Positions 25,474 to 32,931 of a DNA stretch of 64,000 bases are shown in pieces (the first letter of the stretch is position 1; every line of letters starts with the position of its first letter). Source of the DNA: Monoplex corrugatus. Lineage: Eukaryota > Mollusca > Gastropoda > Littorinimorpha > Ranellidae. Below the pieces are notes generated by a model that saw nothing but the letters and a program-made list of their open reading frames with translations, did no database searches and was not told the origin of the DNA. The stretch is from contig JAPXFY010000013.1 in assembly GCA_030674185.1 (NCBI GenBank), forward strand, positions 45,828,464 to 45,892,463, in the 5' to 3' direction. The position numbers and the translations under genes are program-made.

Positions 25474-27602
25474 CGCGTTTGTGTGTGTGTGTGTGTGGGT
25501 GCGCGTGTGTGTGTGCATGCACATGCCAACACTATGCTTTACTGTACTACATTTTATTACATTATATTAAGTACAATACAGTACAACATTACAGTACACT
25601 CCACTCCACTCTACTCCACTCTGCTACATTATTCTACACTTAGTAGTTGGGATATCAGACTTCTTGTCAAAAGATCTGAATGCAACTCTGTTTGAGCGAT
25701 GTATGGCGTAGAAAGCCTTTTAAGAATAGATTTTTCCAATCTCCTAGGTGAACATATGTGCAGAACTGGTAGTGCCTGAACCCTAACCCCTTTGTGTGTA
25801 AACACGCAGAGAATATAAATTTGCGTGTCGAAGATCCTGTAAGCCATATCAGTATTGAATGGTTTATGGAAATGTGTCTCTATTCAGTGTGCACTCTGTA
25901 TTCTTCCTTCACCAGCTGTAAGCTGTGAATAGGTCCCATCCCCGTCCCCTCTTCACCTATTTATGATCTTGTAAGCGCATTGGGATTTTGTGAAGGATTG
26001 GGGAGTTTATCAGATGGTTGCTAGCAAATTTGGATAGGGTGTGTATAGAATTATGCTGAGTGCTGTTGGTTATTTTGATAGAGCCCTGGACTCAGAATCT
26101 GAGATCTTGAGTTCAGCCCCAGCCCACAACATTCAATATTGGCCTGTTTGCTGCCCATCTTAATGTTTTCATCATTCCAGTGGTGTCAGCTTAGTGTTTC
26201 AGTGGTCTCCCCCCTCCCACCCCCCCCCCCACCCCTATTTCTGCTCCTTGGTTCAAGACCTTGTCAGCACATAGGCCCTTAGTTATGTTTAAATTTGTAT
26301 TCAGTATGTGTTTTAAATCTCCCATGTGATAAATTGGACGGAGTGGTCAGCACCAGGGGCATCTCCTTGGATTATATGTGCAAATGCATTGGTATGTGTA
26401 TTTCATTTTTTTCATTTTTTCCCTGTTGAAGTATTGTGTATGTTTTGAAATGGTTATGGCCCGGGTATGGCTGTGCACAGTCGGCTGGGCTTAAACAGAA
26501 AAAACAATAACAGCACAAAGGGTTTTGCGCAGGCTCAGTGAGTCTGCCCGATAACTGCTGGCAGATTTGGGTAGAGCGCTTATGGAATTGTCCAAGTGCA
26601 ATAAATCCCTCTTGAACAAACTTCAAACTCCAATGACTCCCACTTGAACAAACTCCAAACTTAGAACTCCGAAGAATGCTGAGGCTTGGACACTAGAGAC
26701 ACCTGTCGACTGGCACAATTCCACAGTCCTGAGAGACTGAAGGAGGCCAATCGCCACACGACTTTATGGATTTGATATTTTGCAGACCTATACTGAAGTG
26801 GGCAAACGAGAAGTCATACGAAAATGCACATTTGTTCCGCATGGCCAAGATGGAGGAGACCAGGTTCCTGGATCTGAGTGTAGACTTGGGGGTTCCTTAC
26901 CTCTACCAGCATCAGGGACAGTGTGAACACATCATGGTCTTCACTGATGTCAGGTGTGTGTGTGTGTGTGTTTTCTGGTTGTTGTTTTTTTTTTGGGGGG
27001 GGGTTCTTTTTTCTATTCAAAAATGATTTATCATCTGAATTCTGCTTTGCTCTTCCTAGGAGAGTGTCTCCTCAGTTATTTTTTTTTCATTTTAAGCCAT
27101 TATTGTCTGGTTAACCCTTTGACTACCACACCTAATCCACACCGTCCTGCATTGTCAACCATGCTAGGAACGTAATCATTTAACCCTTTGACTCCCTCAC
27201 CCTATCCATCAGATTCCTATAGGAAGCTGGTGGATAGGGTGAGGGAGAAAAAGGGTTAAGTTTTTGCGATTGGTGGATAGGATGCAGGAGTCAAAGGTTT
27301 AACATAAAAGTTTTGCAAAATATAATAAATGAAGAGAAACACATCATCCTCATCATCATAAAACATTTATTGTCAGATTTGACATGAATTATTTTTTAAC
27401 CTTATTTGTTGATTGTTTGATTTTGCATTACGGTAAACAGACATCAACAAACAAACCATTGTTATTTTTTTCCATTTCTTTTTTTCCTCTCTGTCTGTCG
27501 CGCATTTACAAACATACACGCACACACATAGATGCTGACACACGCATTCACACACTCATATAAACAACTCACACACACACACACACACTCATACAAACAA
27601 CT

Positions 27603-27681
<79 letters not shown>

Positions 27682-30600
27682 CACAGATCACCATCTCATC
27701 ATCTGATTATCCATCATCATTCAGTACCTTTCACCACTTCCCTGAGTTGGTTATTTCTGCCATATGACCTGAATCGATTGTCGGTCAAATCATCAGAGTT
27801 GGCTGAATCGATTGTCGGTTAAATCATCTCAGTTGGTTATTTCCATTGGCCATATCACCTGAGTTGGTTATCTCTGTCAGCCATGTCACTTGAGCTGGTT
27901 ATCTTTGTCAGCCATATCATCTGAGTTGGTTATCTCTGTTGGCTATATCACTCAAGTTGGTTATCTGTGTAAGTCATATTACCTGAGTTGGTTATCTGTC
28001 AGCCATGTCACTTGAGATGTTTATCTTTGTCGGGCATGTCACCTGAGTTGGTTATCTCTTTCGGCAGTATCACTTGAGTTGATTGTCTCTGACAGTCATA
28101 TCACCTGAGTTGGTTATCTCTGTCAGTCATATCACCTGAGTTGGTTAGCTCTGTCAGTCATATCATCTGAGTTGGTTATCTCTGCCAGTCATATCACCAG
28201 AGTTGGTTAGCTCTGTCACTCATATCACCTGAGTTGGTTATCTTTGTCGGCCATATCACCAGAGTTGGTTATCTCTTTTGGCAGTATCACTTGAGTTGAT
28301 TGTCTCTGACAGTCATATTACCTGGGTTGGTTAGCTCTGTCAGTCATATCATCTGAGTTGGTTAGCTCTGTCAGTCATATCACGTGACTTGGTTAGCTCT
28401 GTCAGTCATATCTCCTGAGTTGGTTAGCTCTGTCAGTCATATCATCTGAGTTGGTTAGCTCTGTCAGTCATATCATCTGAGTTGGTTAGCTCTGTCAGTC
28501 ATATCACGTGAGTTGGTTATTTCTGTGGGGTATGTGATCTGAGTTGGTTAGCTGTGCCAGTCATATCACCTGAAGTTGAGTGCCAACGTAAAACATGAAT
28601 CAGATGGAAAGCACTTAAAAATGAATCTTAAGCAGACTAAAAGATGTAGGCCTATTAGATATAGTACAGTAGAATACGGTGCCGTACAGTATACGATATT
28701 GTGGTTGTTGCAGACTGTTGCACTTTGATGACCCCCAGGACCTGTCCCTGTACCCCTTCCTGCAAACGGAGACCGTCACCAAGCGTACCATCTGCCGCAC
28801 CTGTATGATGGATTCTGCCCAGTATGTATTGAACCTGTTTTCCATTTGTTTGTTTTCCCCATAGGGATGCCATGAGCTCTTTCCATATAAATAGTATCCC
28901 CACCTGGAGGAAATTCTGTGCTAGAAATATCCTCTTTTCTGTCACTCTCTTCGTTTCTCCCTTATTCCTTTGCTTTTTGTCATTTCTTCCCATCATTTTC
29001 TGCCTTGCTGGTCTATTCACCTGTATGTGTTCGATAAAGTCTTATGTACATATTCGTGGGATTGGTAATTGGTTATATGTATTGAGTGCATTTTTGGCTC
29101 TAAGGAAATGGGATATGCAGAAGCTATTTAAGGTAATTTAGGCCTGTTTTTATATGTTTTAGTGTTCTTAGTTATGTTTAAATTTGTATTTAGGTATGTT
29201 TTTTAAATCCCTTCTGCAATGAATTGGGTGGAGTGGTCAATGCCAGGGGCATCACCTTAGATATGTGTGTGAATGCATTGATATATGTAGCCTACATAAT
29301 TTGTTTTCCTTTTTTTTCCTTTTGAAGTACTGTGTATGTTTTGAAATGGTTATAGCCCTGATATGGCTCTATGCAGTCAGCTGGGCTTTAAACAAAAATT
29401 ACAATAACAGTATTTGTTGTTTTTTTAAGTTTTGTATATAATCACTTTATTTTAGGGCAAAAGAGAAGAACTGTGGCTGCAGATAAATGAAAAAGAAATG
29501 TACTGTACATACTACCTTCACCTACTCCATGCAGATGTCACTTAATGCTTAAGAACTGAGGGGTAAGATATTAAAATTGATTCTAATGGATCATCTGATC
29601 TTGTTCCATGCAGTGCATGTGTTTTGCTGATAAGATATCTCAGTTTAGATACTGCAAGAACTAGGTAGATATGTCGTTTTTTTGCAGTAGAACAGAATGT
29701 TATGTTGACAACTCTCCTAATTTTCAGTAATTAGTTTTTTATTGTCTACAATTTTGTTCCTGTCATGCTCAAACACCTGGTGTATAAGGATTTACAAGGG
29801 AACAAAAACTCTGCAAGGAGTCAATTGGATAGAATGGTGTGAGCAAGTGGTTTGACTTTATAAAATTACTGAAATGTTTATCTGATTTCCATTTTGAAAT
29901 TCTGTGGTCTGTGTCCTGTTTTTTGCACAACATTTTAGTTTATTTTCTTTGCAGGTATATAGTTTGCTAGCTGGGTTGCTTGCTGCCCATTATGTGATCG
30001 TTATGTAGGGCAAGAGCAACTATCCTCCACTCCTGTCTGTTTAGGGCTAGCTTCTGTATGGGCCTTAAATTCTCCTTCTGCAATTTGTTGCCAACTCTGT
30101 GGGTTTTCCTCTCTACATCTCCCTTCTAATGCCTAGGAAAGGGTTGTCTTGTGTGCCCACTTAACTCACTTAAACCTAATCCCACAAATGTGCGGGATAG
30201 CAGTTCTTTCTCTGTGGACTGATCCTGCATATTTGCAGGATTTGCGTTATTGATCGATAACTCCCACGTGTTTCCTGCAAGAGCTGCAGGAACAGTCTCG
30301 GATTTGGGCCAATAGACATTGAGTTATTGATCCACAAGGGAAGTCACTGCGAACCGGCGATAAAGGTGTCAACACGCTGCATGCGTGCAATCTATCTGTG
30401 CTGAATTATGGCTTCTCAACACAATCGAAGGAACATTTGTATAACCACAAAATAACCAAGGCATGTCATTTTATGAACATTAGTCGTTCAGAAATCTGAT
30501 AATTCGGGTTCTAAAAATGTTTTGTGAAAAACAAAAATACATCAGTTTTCAATCAATCACAACAAACCAACTGCTCATCACAAAGAAATTGAAATTTGTT

Positions 30601-32484
30601 TTTATTTTCAAGATCTTTATTTCATCTTTCTTTTGTCAGATTTTCAGCTAGATTGAGTAATTACAGTGTGTGCTAGAAAATATGACAGTGTGTGCCAGAG
30701 AATATGACGGTAACCTGAAAAAACGCCAGGCTTCAGTCTGTTCTCTTCTGATGACGTGCTCGGCCCGTCTCCATCGTCTTTTCATGATGATGGAATCCAT
30801 CTCATTTGATTGCATTGGACAAACAATTATTTGTTGAAGATTTATAGGGCCAGCAGATTTGTATGATTCTTTTGAGGTTCTTTGTGTGTAAGGTTGAAGC
30901 TTGATAATGTTGCTTCATGTCATCCTCCAGCATTTGAACAGTAAACTAGGGTTTAACCCTTTCATTCCCGTACCTTATCTGTTAGCATCTTGCATTGTCA
31001 ACCATGCTAACAAAGCAAAAACTTTTGACTCTGTCGCCCTATCCACTGGCTTCTTGCAGTAAGCTGGAGGACTGGGTAAGGGAGTTAAAGGGTTAAGTTT
31101 TTGCAGTTAGTGGTTAAGGTGTGGGAGAGTTAAAGGACACAGCTCTGGTACTGTCTCAACAAGTGTCATCATCATCATGTGCCCTGCCGCATGGCGTTGG
31201 CGATCATGGCCCTCCACAGAAATCTATCCCCTGTCACTGCAAGTACATCTCCCACCCTCTGTTTTCAGCCACCCTGCAAGTCCATCCAATATTTTCTCCC
31301 TGGGTCTACCTGGTGTTCTCTTTCCCTCTAGCTTTCCTGTTGTGACCAGGTGTTCTAATTCCCCTTTCCTTATAGAATGTCCTATAAATGTTGCTTGTCT
31401 TTTCCTGATTTTCTTTATTAATTTAATGATCTTGTCTGCCTCCTTCAAGACTGTCTTGTTTGTTTTCTTTGCTGTCCATGAAACTCTCAACATTCTTCTG
31501 AGTAACATTTCAGTTGCCTCAATTTTGTTCCAACTTTGCGTTTGAACTGTCCACACCTCACAACTGTACAACAGTATTGGTTCTATACAAGAACTCTCTC
31601 TTCCTGATGTTAATTGACAGGCATTTGTTGGTTAGAACGCTTTTCGTCTTCTTGAGTGCTGTTTTGGCGTGGCCGATTCTGCTGGCTGTTTCTGATGTGC
31701 GTCTACCATCTGGTGAGATGACTGTTCCCAGATACTTGAACTTATCATCCTGTCTCAGTGTTGTGCCATTTGGTGTTATTTTGCATGAGGGGATTTTTTG
31801 TTTGTATAGTGGATACCTGATATAACAGGGATGATGGGACCAAATCAAAATCCCTGTTATATCGGATCCCTGTTATATCAGATATCAAGGGAAATAAGGA
31901 CTGATCAACTAACTCTTGATAAACAGTAGATCTAGGCCTAGATCTGGTCTGGTGTAAGCTTACAAACTGAATGATGGCGCAGTCAGTCACTGACTCAGTG
32001 GCCTCAGGCCTACACGCTTGCGTGCGCATCACGCTCGCATTGCGAAGCGTTCTTTCAGTGTACAGTACACAGTATACCATGGCTAGCCGAGATCTAGATC
32101 TAGGCCTTCTGCGTGGCGTGCTGAGTCTAGGCCTAGGCCTTTCTGCTGCAGAGCCCGTCTCGGCATCCCTGCTATAACCGATCGAGCCCTCTTGTCTCCC
32201 TGTTATTGCCGATAAGTTTTAATAGAGACAAAGAGGAAGAAAAAATGGGGATTGAAAAAAGCCCTGTTATATCCGGATTCCTGTTATAACCGGTCCTGTT
32301 ATAAATGGTTTCCACTGTATATCAGTCTGTTTGCAGGTGGGTGGTACATGACAGCCAGCTGACTCCAGAGAGCCCCTGCTTCATGTGTCACAGTTGTTTC
32401 ACTTTGCTTCATTATGACCAGGATGGTCAGAAAGTGTGCTCTTTCCGCGCTTTCAAATATCGCCAGAAACGCACTCTACACTAA
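14030..32484 (+). CDS. SNAPC3: SNAPC3 / SNAP50, snRNA-activating protein complex subunit
   Basis: Nine coding exons (14030-14241, 17706-17801, 18564-18657, 19311-19433, 22160-22297, 24417-24499, 26786-26953, 28714-28821, 32337-32484) join with consistent phases to 1170 nt, 389 residues plus TAA; the human protein is about 410. SNAPC3 is the DNA-contacting subunit of the complex that binds the proximal sequence element of snRNA promoters for both RNA polymerase II and III in the nucleus. The SNAP50 C-terminal domain spans about residues 170-389, with LGVPYLYQHQGQCEH (283-297), ICRTC (331-335) and SPCFMCHSCF (353-362); C332, C335, C355, C358 and C361 are the expected zinc ligands. The N-terminus is variable. 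All introns are GT-AG. Introns 1-8 hold many repeats. It is divergent from the DUF1761 gene and convergent with basigin. It appears intact. Confidence 0.95.
14519..14585. repeat. (CA)n microsatellite, about 33 units
   Basis: An uninterrupted AC run in SNAPC3 intron 1. Confidence 0.97.
15300..15360. repeat. (CA)n microsatellite
   Basis: CA runs are broken by GAGAGAAA. It lies in SNAPC3 intron 1. Confidence 0.9.
15560..16174 (-). mobile_element. piggyBac-like remnant (minus strand)
   Basis: The minus-strand end TTAACCTCTTCAGTGCCCC (TTAA at 16171) matches the TTAACCTGTTCAGTGCTTCC end of the element at 38328, so both belong to one family. ATGGCAGATGACGAATC at 15889 starts a frame that is soon broken. 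The next frame gives an acidic stretch (LDEEDDSDEMQ). No catalytic core is visible. The other end was not located. Confidence 0.6.
16560..17330 (-). mobile_element. Decayed RTE-type LINE endonuclease fragment
   Basis: The minus strand reads ATCATGGGTAATCTTCAAGG, then a GDLNAK-like motif near 17230 and LWAGKHDKHG after it. This is a degenerate version of the GDFNAKVG ... GLG core. Several stops and frameshifts are present. It lies in SNAPC3 intron 1. Confidence 0.6.
17365..17475 (-). repeat. SINE fragment
   Basis: The plus strand has TTTCGAACCCAGGACC (inverted box B) followed by TTCCAATTGGAAGTGCC. It matches the copy at 9.53 kb. Confidence 0.5.
17706..17801 (+). CDS. SNAPC3: SNAPC3 exon 2
   Basis: Residues 71-103, between TATTACAG and GTAAGT. 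It contains LLKMKGLPKNIDLTC. Confidence 0.93.
18327..18486. repeat. Palindromic TTAA repeat, degenerate
   Basis: Two left arms (TTTTAATCCTTTTG.TGCC) in tandem plus one GGTGGATTGGGTGAAGGAG right arm. The copy is old and mutated. Confidence 0.6.
18564..18657 (+). CDS. SNAPC3: SNAPC3 exon 3
   Basis: Residues 103-134 (REVERRRNVDYKLF, KMKYRMLDVRP). The acceptor GGTACAG has a weak pyrimidine tract. The donor GTGAGT runs straight into a TG repeat. Confidence 0.93.
18668..18850. repeat. TG-rich microsatellite region
   Basis: An interrupted (TG)n starting 10 bp after the exon 3 donor. Confidence 0.9.
19221..19310 (+). repeat. 20-bp tandem repeat ending at an exon acceptor
   Basis: Units of AGCATAAACTGTGTGTACAG start at 19231, 19251, 19271 and 19291 (the last diverged). 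Each ends GTACAG or ATACAG. The final CAG is the acceptor of SNAPC3 exon 4. Confidence 0.92.
19311..19433 (+). CDS. SNAPC3: SNAPC3 exon 4
   Basis: Residues 135-175 (VLTVNIYRPRVSNTFLPK). Phase 0 on both sides, with a GTGAGT donor. Confidence 0.95.
19835..20855 (+). repeat. 53-bp minisatellite in SNAPC3 intron 4
   Basis: About 19 units carry ATACTCTGAAAATCCTGTTC plus a TATAGTATCTTTAA segment. TGATACTCTG recurs at 20168 and 20221, a 53-bp period. The central units (20.15-20.63 kb) are nearly identical, with only CTGGTTT/CTGATTT variants. The outer units are diverged and shorter, which is usual for arrays homogenised from the middle. Confidence 0.92.
20868..21050 (-). repeat. SINE copy
   Basis: GTCTGCACATATGTTGACTT body and GCAGATTTGAACTCAGAC (inverted box B-like). 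Same family as the 9.44 kb copy. Confidence 0.6.
21062..21615 (+). repeat. Dispersed repeat B, full-length copy
   Basis: About 540 bp that align by eye along their length with 28865-29400: GTATCCCCACCTTCTGG, CCTCTTTTCTGTCACTCTC, CACCTGTATGTGTTCGATAA, GTTTAAATTTGTATTCAGG, and the GATATGGCTCTATGCAATCG end. No coding capacity. It is probably a SINE or a LINE 3' tail. Confidence 0.75.
22083..22159. repeat. (TG)n tract serving as acceptor region
   Basis: TG/TGCG repeats run directly into the CAG of SNAPC3 exon 5. Confidence 0.9.
22160..22297 (+). CDS. SNAPC3: SNAPC3 exon 5
   Basis: Residues 176-221 (GEVFQVLGTQYLTDLKDRIS, GEFSNYPNLPDES). This is the start of the conserved SNAP50 domain. The end AGG before GTACTT is set by phase 0 with exon 6; the donor is weak. 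Confidence 0.93.
22672..22863. repeat. Nested palindromic TTAA repeat, complete copy
   Basis: TTAATCCTTTGACTCCTGC ... GGGAGTTAAAGGATTAA outside, and a near-perfect inner foldback around CCACCATCTTCCTACAGG / AAGCTAGTGGATAGGGT. This is the clearest example of the two-tier structure. Confidence 0.88.
23210..23545. repeat. Palindromic TTAA repeat split by another insert
   Basis: The left arm TTAACCCTTTCACTCCCTC is at 23211 and the right arm GATAGGGTGATGGTGTTAAA at about 23517. The sequence between them includes a short repeat B end (23450-23510: CTGATATGGCTCTAGTAGTC). Confidence 0.55.
23560..23770 (-). pseudogene. Possible piggyBac transposase N-terminal remnant
   Basis: On the minus strand ATGGCATTGAAGCACTGG starts KHWFTLDEVIVDI. 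After one frameshift an acidic Ser-rich stretch (EISSSESKNDTAGNDYDDNE) follows. The FT-DEV plus acidic pattern matches the piggyBac-like remnants at 10.6 and 38.5 kb. No catalytic core and no convincing ends were found. Confidence 0.45.
24205..24310 (-). repeat. tRNA-like SINE head
   Basis: The minus strand TTGGTGTTGTGGTCAATGC (box A-like) and AAGGTTCAGACC (box B-like) stand at tRNA-like spacing. Confidence 0.5.
24417..24499 (+). CDS. SNAPC3: SNAPC3 exon 6
   Basis: Residues 222-249 (KIYKSGLFFIENTFYNDFRE). FFIENTFYND is one of the strongest SNAP50 motifs. It has a long T-rich acceptor and a GTAAGT donor. Confidence 0.95.
25125..25195 (+). repeat. Dispersed repeat B, terminal fragment
   Basis: GGCCCTGATATGTCC ... 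GTCAGTTGGGCTATAGGC, then CAATATGAACTGAATTGAAT. Same short variant as at 23450. Confidence 0.55.
25425..25525. repeat. (TG)n microsatellite
   Basis: A long TG run with GCGCG interruptions in SNAPC3 intron 6. A (TACACTCCAC)-like imperfect repeat follows at 25560-25640. Confidence 0.93.
25700..25870 (+). repeat. SINE body
   Basis: Contains CGTGTCGAAGATCCTGTAAG and, inverted relative to the 9.44 kb copy, the GAACATATGTGCAG segment. The head is not clear. Confidence 0.5.
26060..26170 (+). repeat. tRNA-like SINE fragment
   Basis: GATAGAGCCCTGGACTCAG followed by TTGAGTTCAGCCCC (box B-like). Confidence 0.45.
26270..26515 (+). repeat. Dispersed repeat B, partial
   Basis: GTTTAAATTTGTATTCAG, AAATTGGACGGAGTGGTCAG and the CAGTCGGCTGGGCTTAAAC end. 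Confidence 0.65.
26786..26953 (+). CDS. SNAPC3: SNAPC3 exon 7
   Basis: Residues 249-305, including RMAKMEETRFLDLSVDLGVP and YLYQHQGQCEHIMVFTDVR. C295 and H297 are in a family-typical position. The donor AG/GTGTGT is the first unit of a TG repeat. Confidence 0.96.
27111..27302. repeat. Nested palindromic TTAA repeat, complete copy
   Basis: TTAACCCTTTGACTACCAC outside; a nearly perfect inner foldback from TTAACCCTTTGACTCCCTC to GGGTTAA, with the CATCAGATTCCTATAGG hairpin top; then the GTTTTTGCGATTGGTGG right arm. It ends TTTAAC. Confidence 0.88.
27560..27690. repeat. (CA)n microsatellite
   Basis: About 120 bp of AC repeats, with a few ACTCATACAAACAACTC interruptions at the left. Confidence 0.95.
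27765..28580 (+). repeat. 31-bp minisatellite in SNAPC3 intron 7
   Basis: About 26 units built on CATATCACCTGAGTTGG followed by TTATCTCTGTCAGT. The period is 31 bp (for example 28097 to 28128). Variants TTAGCTC / TTATCTC alternate in blocks, which suggests more than one expansion. Confidence 0.92.
28714..28821 (+). CDS. SNAPC3: SNAPC3 exon 8
   Basis: Residues 305-341 (LLHFDDPQDLSLYPFLQTE, ICRTCMMDSA). It carries the first zinc-binding CxxC. Confidence 0.96.
28865..29405 (+). repeat. Dispersed repeat B, full-length copy
   Basis: Matches 21062-21615 end to end by eye. It starts only about 44 bp after the exon 8 donor. Confidence 0.75.
29406..30160. other. SNAPC3 intron 8, mostly unassigned
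   Basis: No exon was seen. On the minus strand at 29950-30110, short frames (TEASPKQTGVEDSC-like) faintly resemble a LINE C-terminal tail, but this is too weak to call. Confidence 0.4.
30161..30760 (+). mobile_element. Possible piggyBac-like remnant
   Basis: The left end TTAACTCACTTAAACC shares TTAACTCACT with the 10324 element. It is followed by subterminal palindromes (AATCCCACAAATGTGCGGGAT and ATCCTGCATATTTGCAGGAT). ATGGCTTCTCAACACAATCG at 30408 starts MASQHNRRN and soon stops. The right end was not identified. Confidence 0.45.
30953..31136. repeat. Nested palindromic TTAA repeat
   Basis: TTAACCCTTTCATTCCCGTACC on the left, the GTCAACCATGCTAAC linker, an inner GGGTAAGGGAGTTAAAGGGTT arm, and GGTGTGGGAGAGTTAAAGG on the right. 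Confidence 0.8.
31150..31806 (-). mobile_element. RTE-type LINE 3' fragment (reverse transcriptase C-terminus)
   Basis: Minus-strand frames give KFKYLGTVISPDGRRTSE, then SCEVWTVQTQSWNKIEATE, MLLRRMLRVSW and TPGRPREKILDGLAGWLK. These are the usual order of motifs after the catalytic region in RTE and related LINEs. One frameshift lies near 31560. It ends in a GAT/ATG-rich tail near 31155-31170. Its upstream part is cut at 31806 by the MITE next to it. Confidence 0.82.
31807..32317. mobile_element. TA-flanked MITE with CAGTGGA-type ends
   Basis: The left TA-TAGTGGATACC and right GGTTTCCACTG-TA are inverted copies flanked by TA, as in pogo/Tigger and other Tc1-mariner-like elements. Subterminal TATAACAGGGA / CCCTGTTATA motifs recur several times at both ends (31820-31880 and 32190-32305). 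No transposase is present. It interrupts the LINE fragment and ends 19 bp before SNAPC3 exon 9. Confidence 0.78.
32337..32484 (+). CDS. SNAPC3: SNAPC3 exon 9 (last coding exon)
   Basis: Residues 341-389 and TAA. It includes SPCFMCHSCFTLLHYDQDG, with C355, C358 and C361. It ends in a basic KYRQKRTLH. Confidence 0.96.
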
Positions 32485-32830
32485 CGGTATTGCCTTTATA
32501 CTAACGTGTGTATGTGCGCGCGTGTGTGTGTGTGATGGATACTTTGCATGTATGCATTGGATTTGATTGCGTGTGCTGTGTGATGGATGTTTGTGTGTGT
32601 GTAAACATGGTGAGTGATGGGTGCGTGTTTTGAGTGCTCTGGTTTTTGTATATATGTGTGAATGTACTGACTTTTGCAACTGAAGTGTTTGTGCATGAGC
32701 ACAAGCACACATTGAGAATGTGTACCAACAGTCTTTATTGTGCACTTGCATATTTGTGCATGTTTGATGTTTTGTCATACTTTAGCATGTTCAAGTTATT
32801 GTTTAATAAATGTGAAACACAAACGTATTC
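32485..32830 (+). other. SNAPC3: SNAPC3 3' UTR
   Basis: From the stop codon to just after AATAAA at 32805-32810. TG-rich. Confidence 0.65.
32805..32810 (+). terminator. SNAPC3: SNAPC3 poly(A) signal
   Basis: A canonical AATAAA in GTTTAATAAATGTG, 320 bp after the stop, with a TGTT-rich context. Confidence 0.7.
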
Positions 32831-32925
32831 TGAGTGTCAGTGTGAAGGGATGGGGGGCATCAGCGCCGAGTCATCCAAAATCCTCACAGACAAAAACACT
32901 GAACAGGAGCTCTGTGATAACAAAT

Positions 32926-32931
32926 TTTATT
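32926..32931 (-). terminator. BSG: Basigin poly(A) signal
   Basis: AATAAA on the minus strand. It faces the SNAPC3 signal across about 120 bp. It implies a 3' UTR of about 4.4 kb, supported by the lack of repeats between here and the stop codon. Confidence 0.55.
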
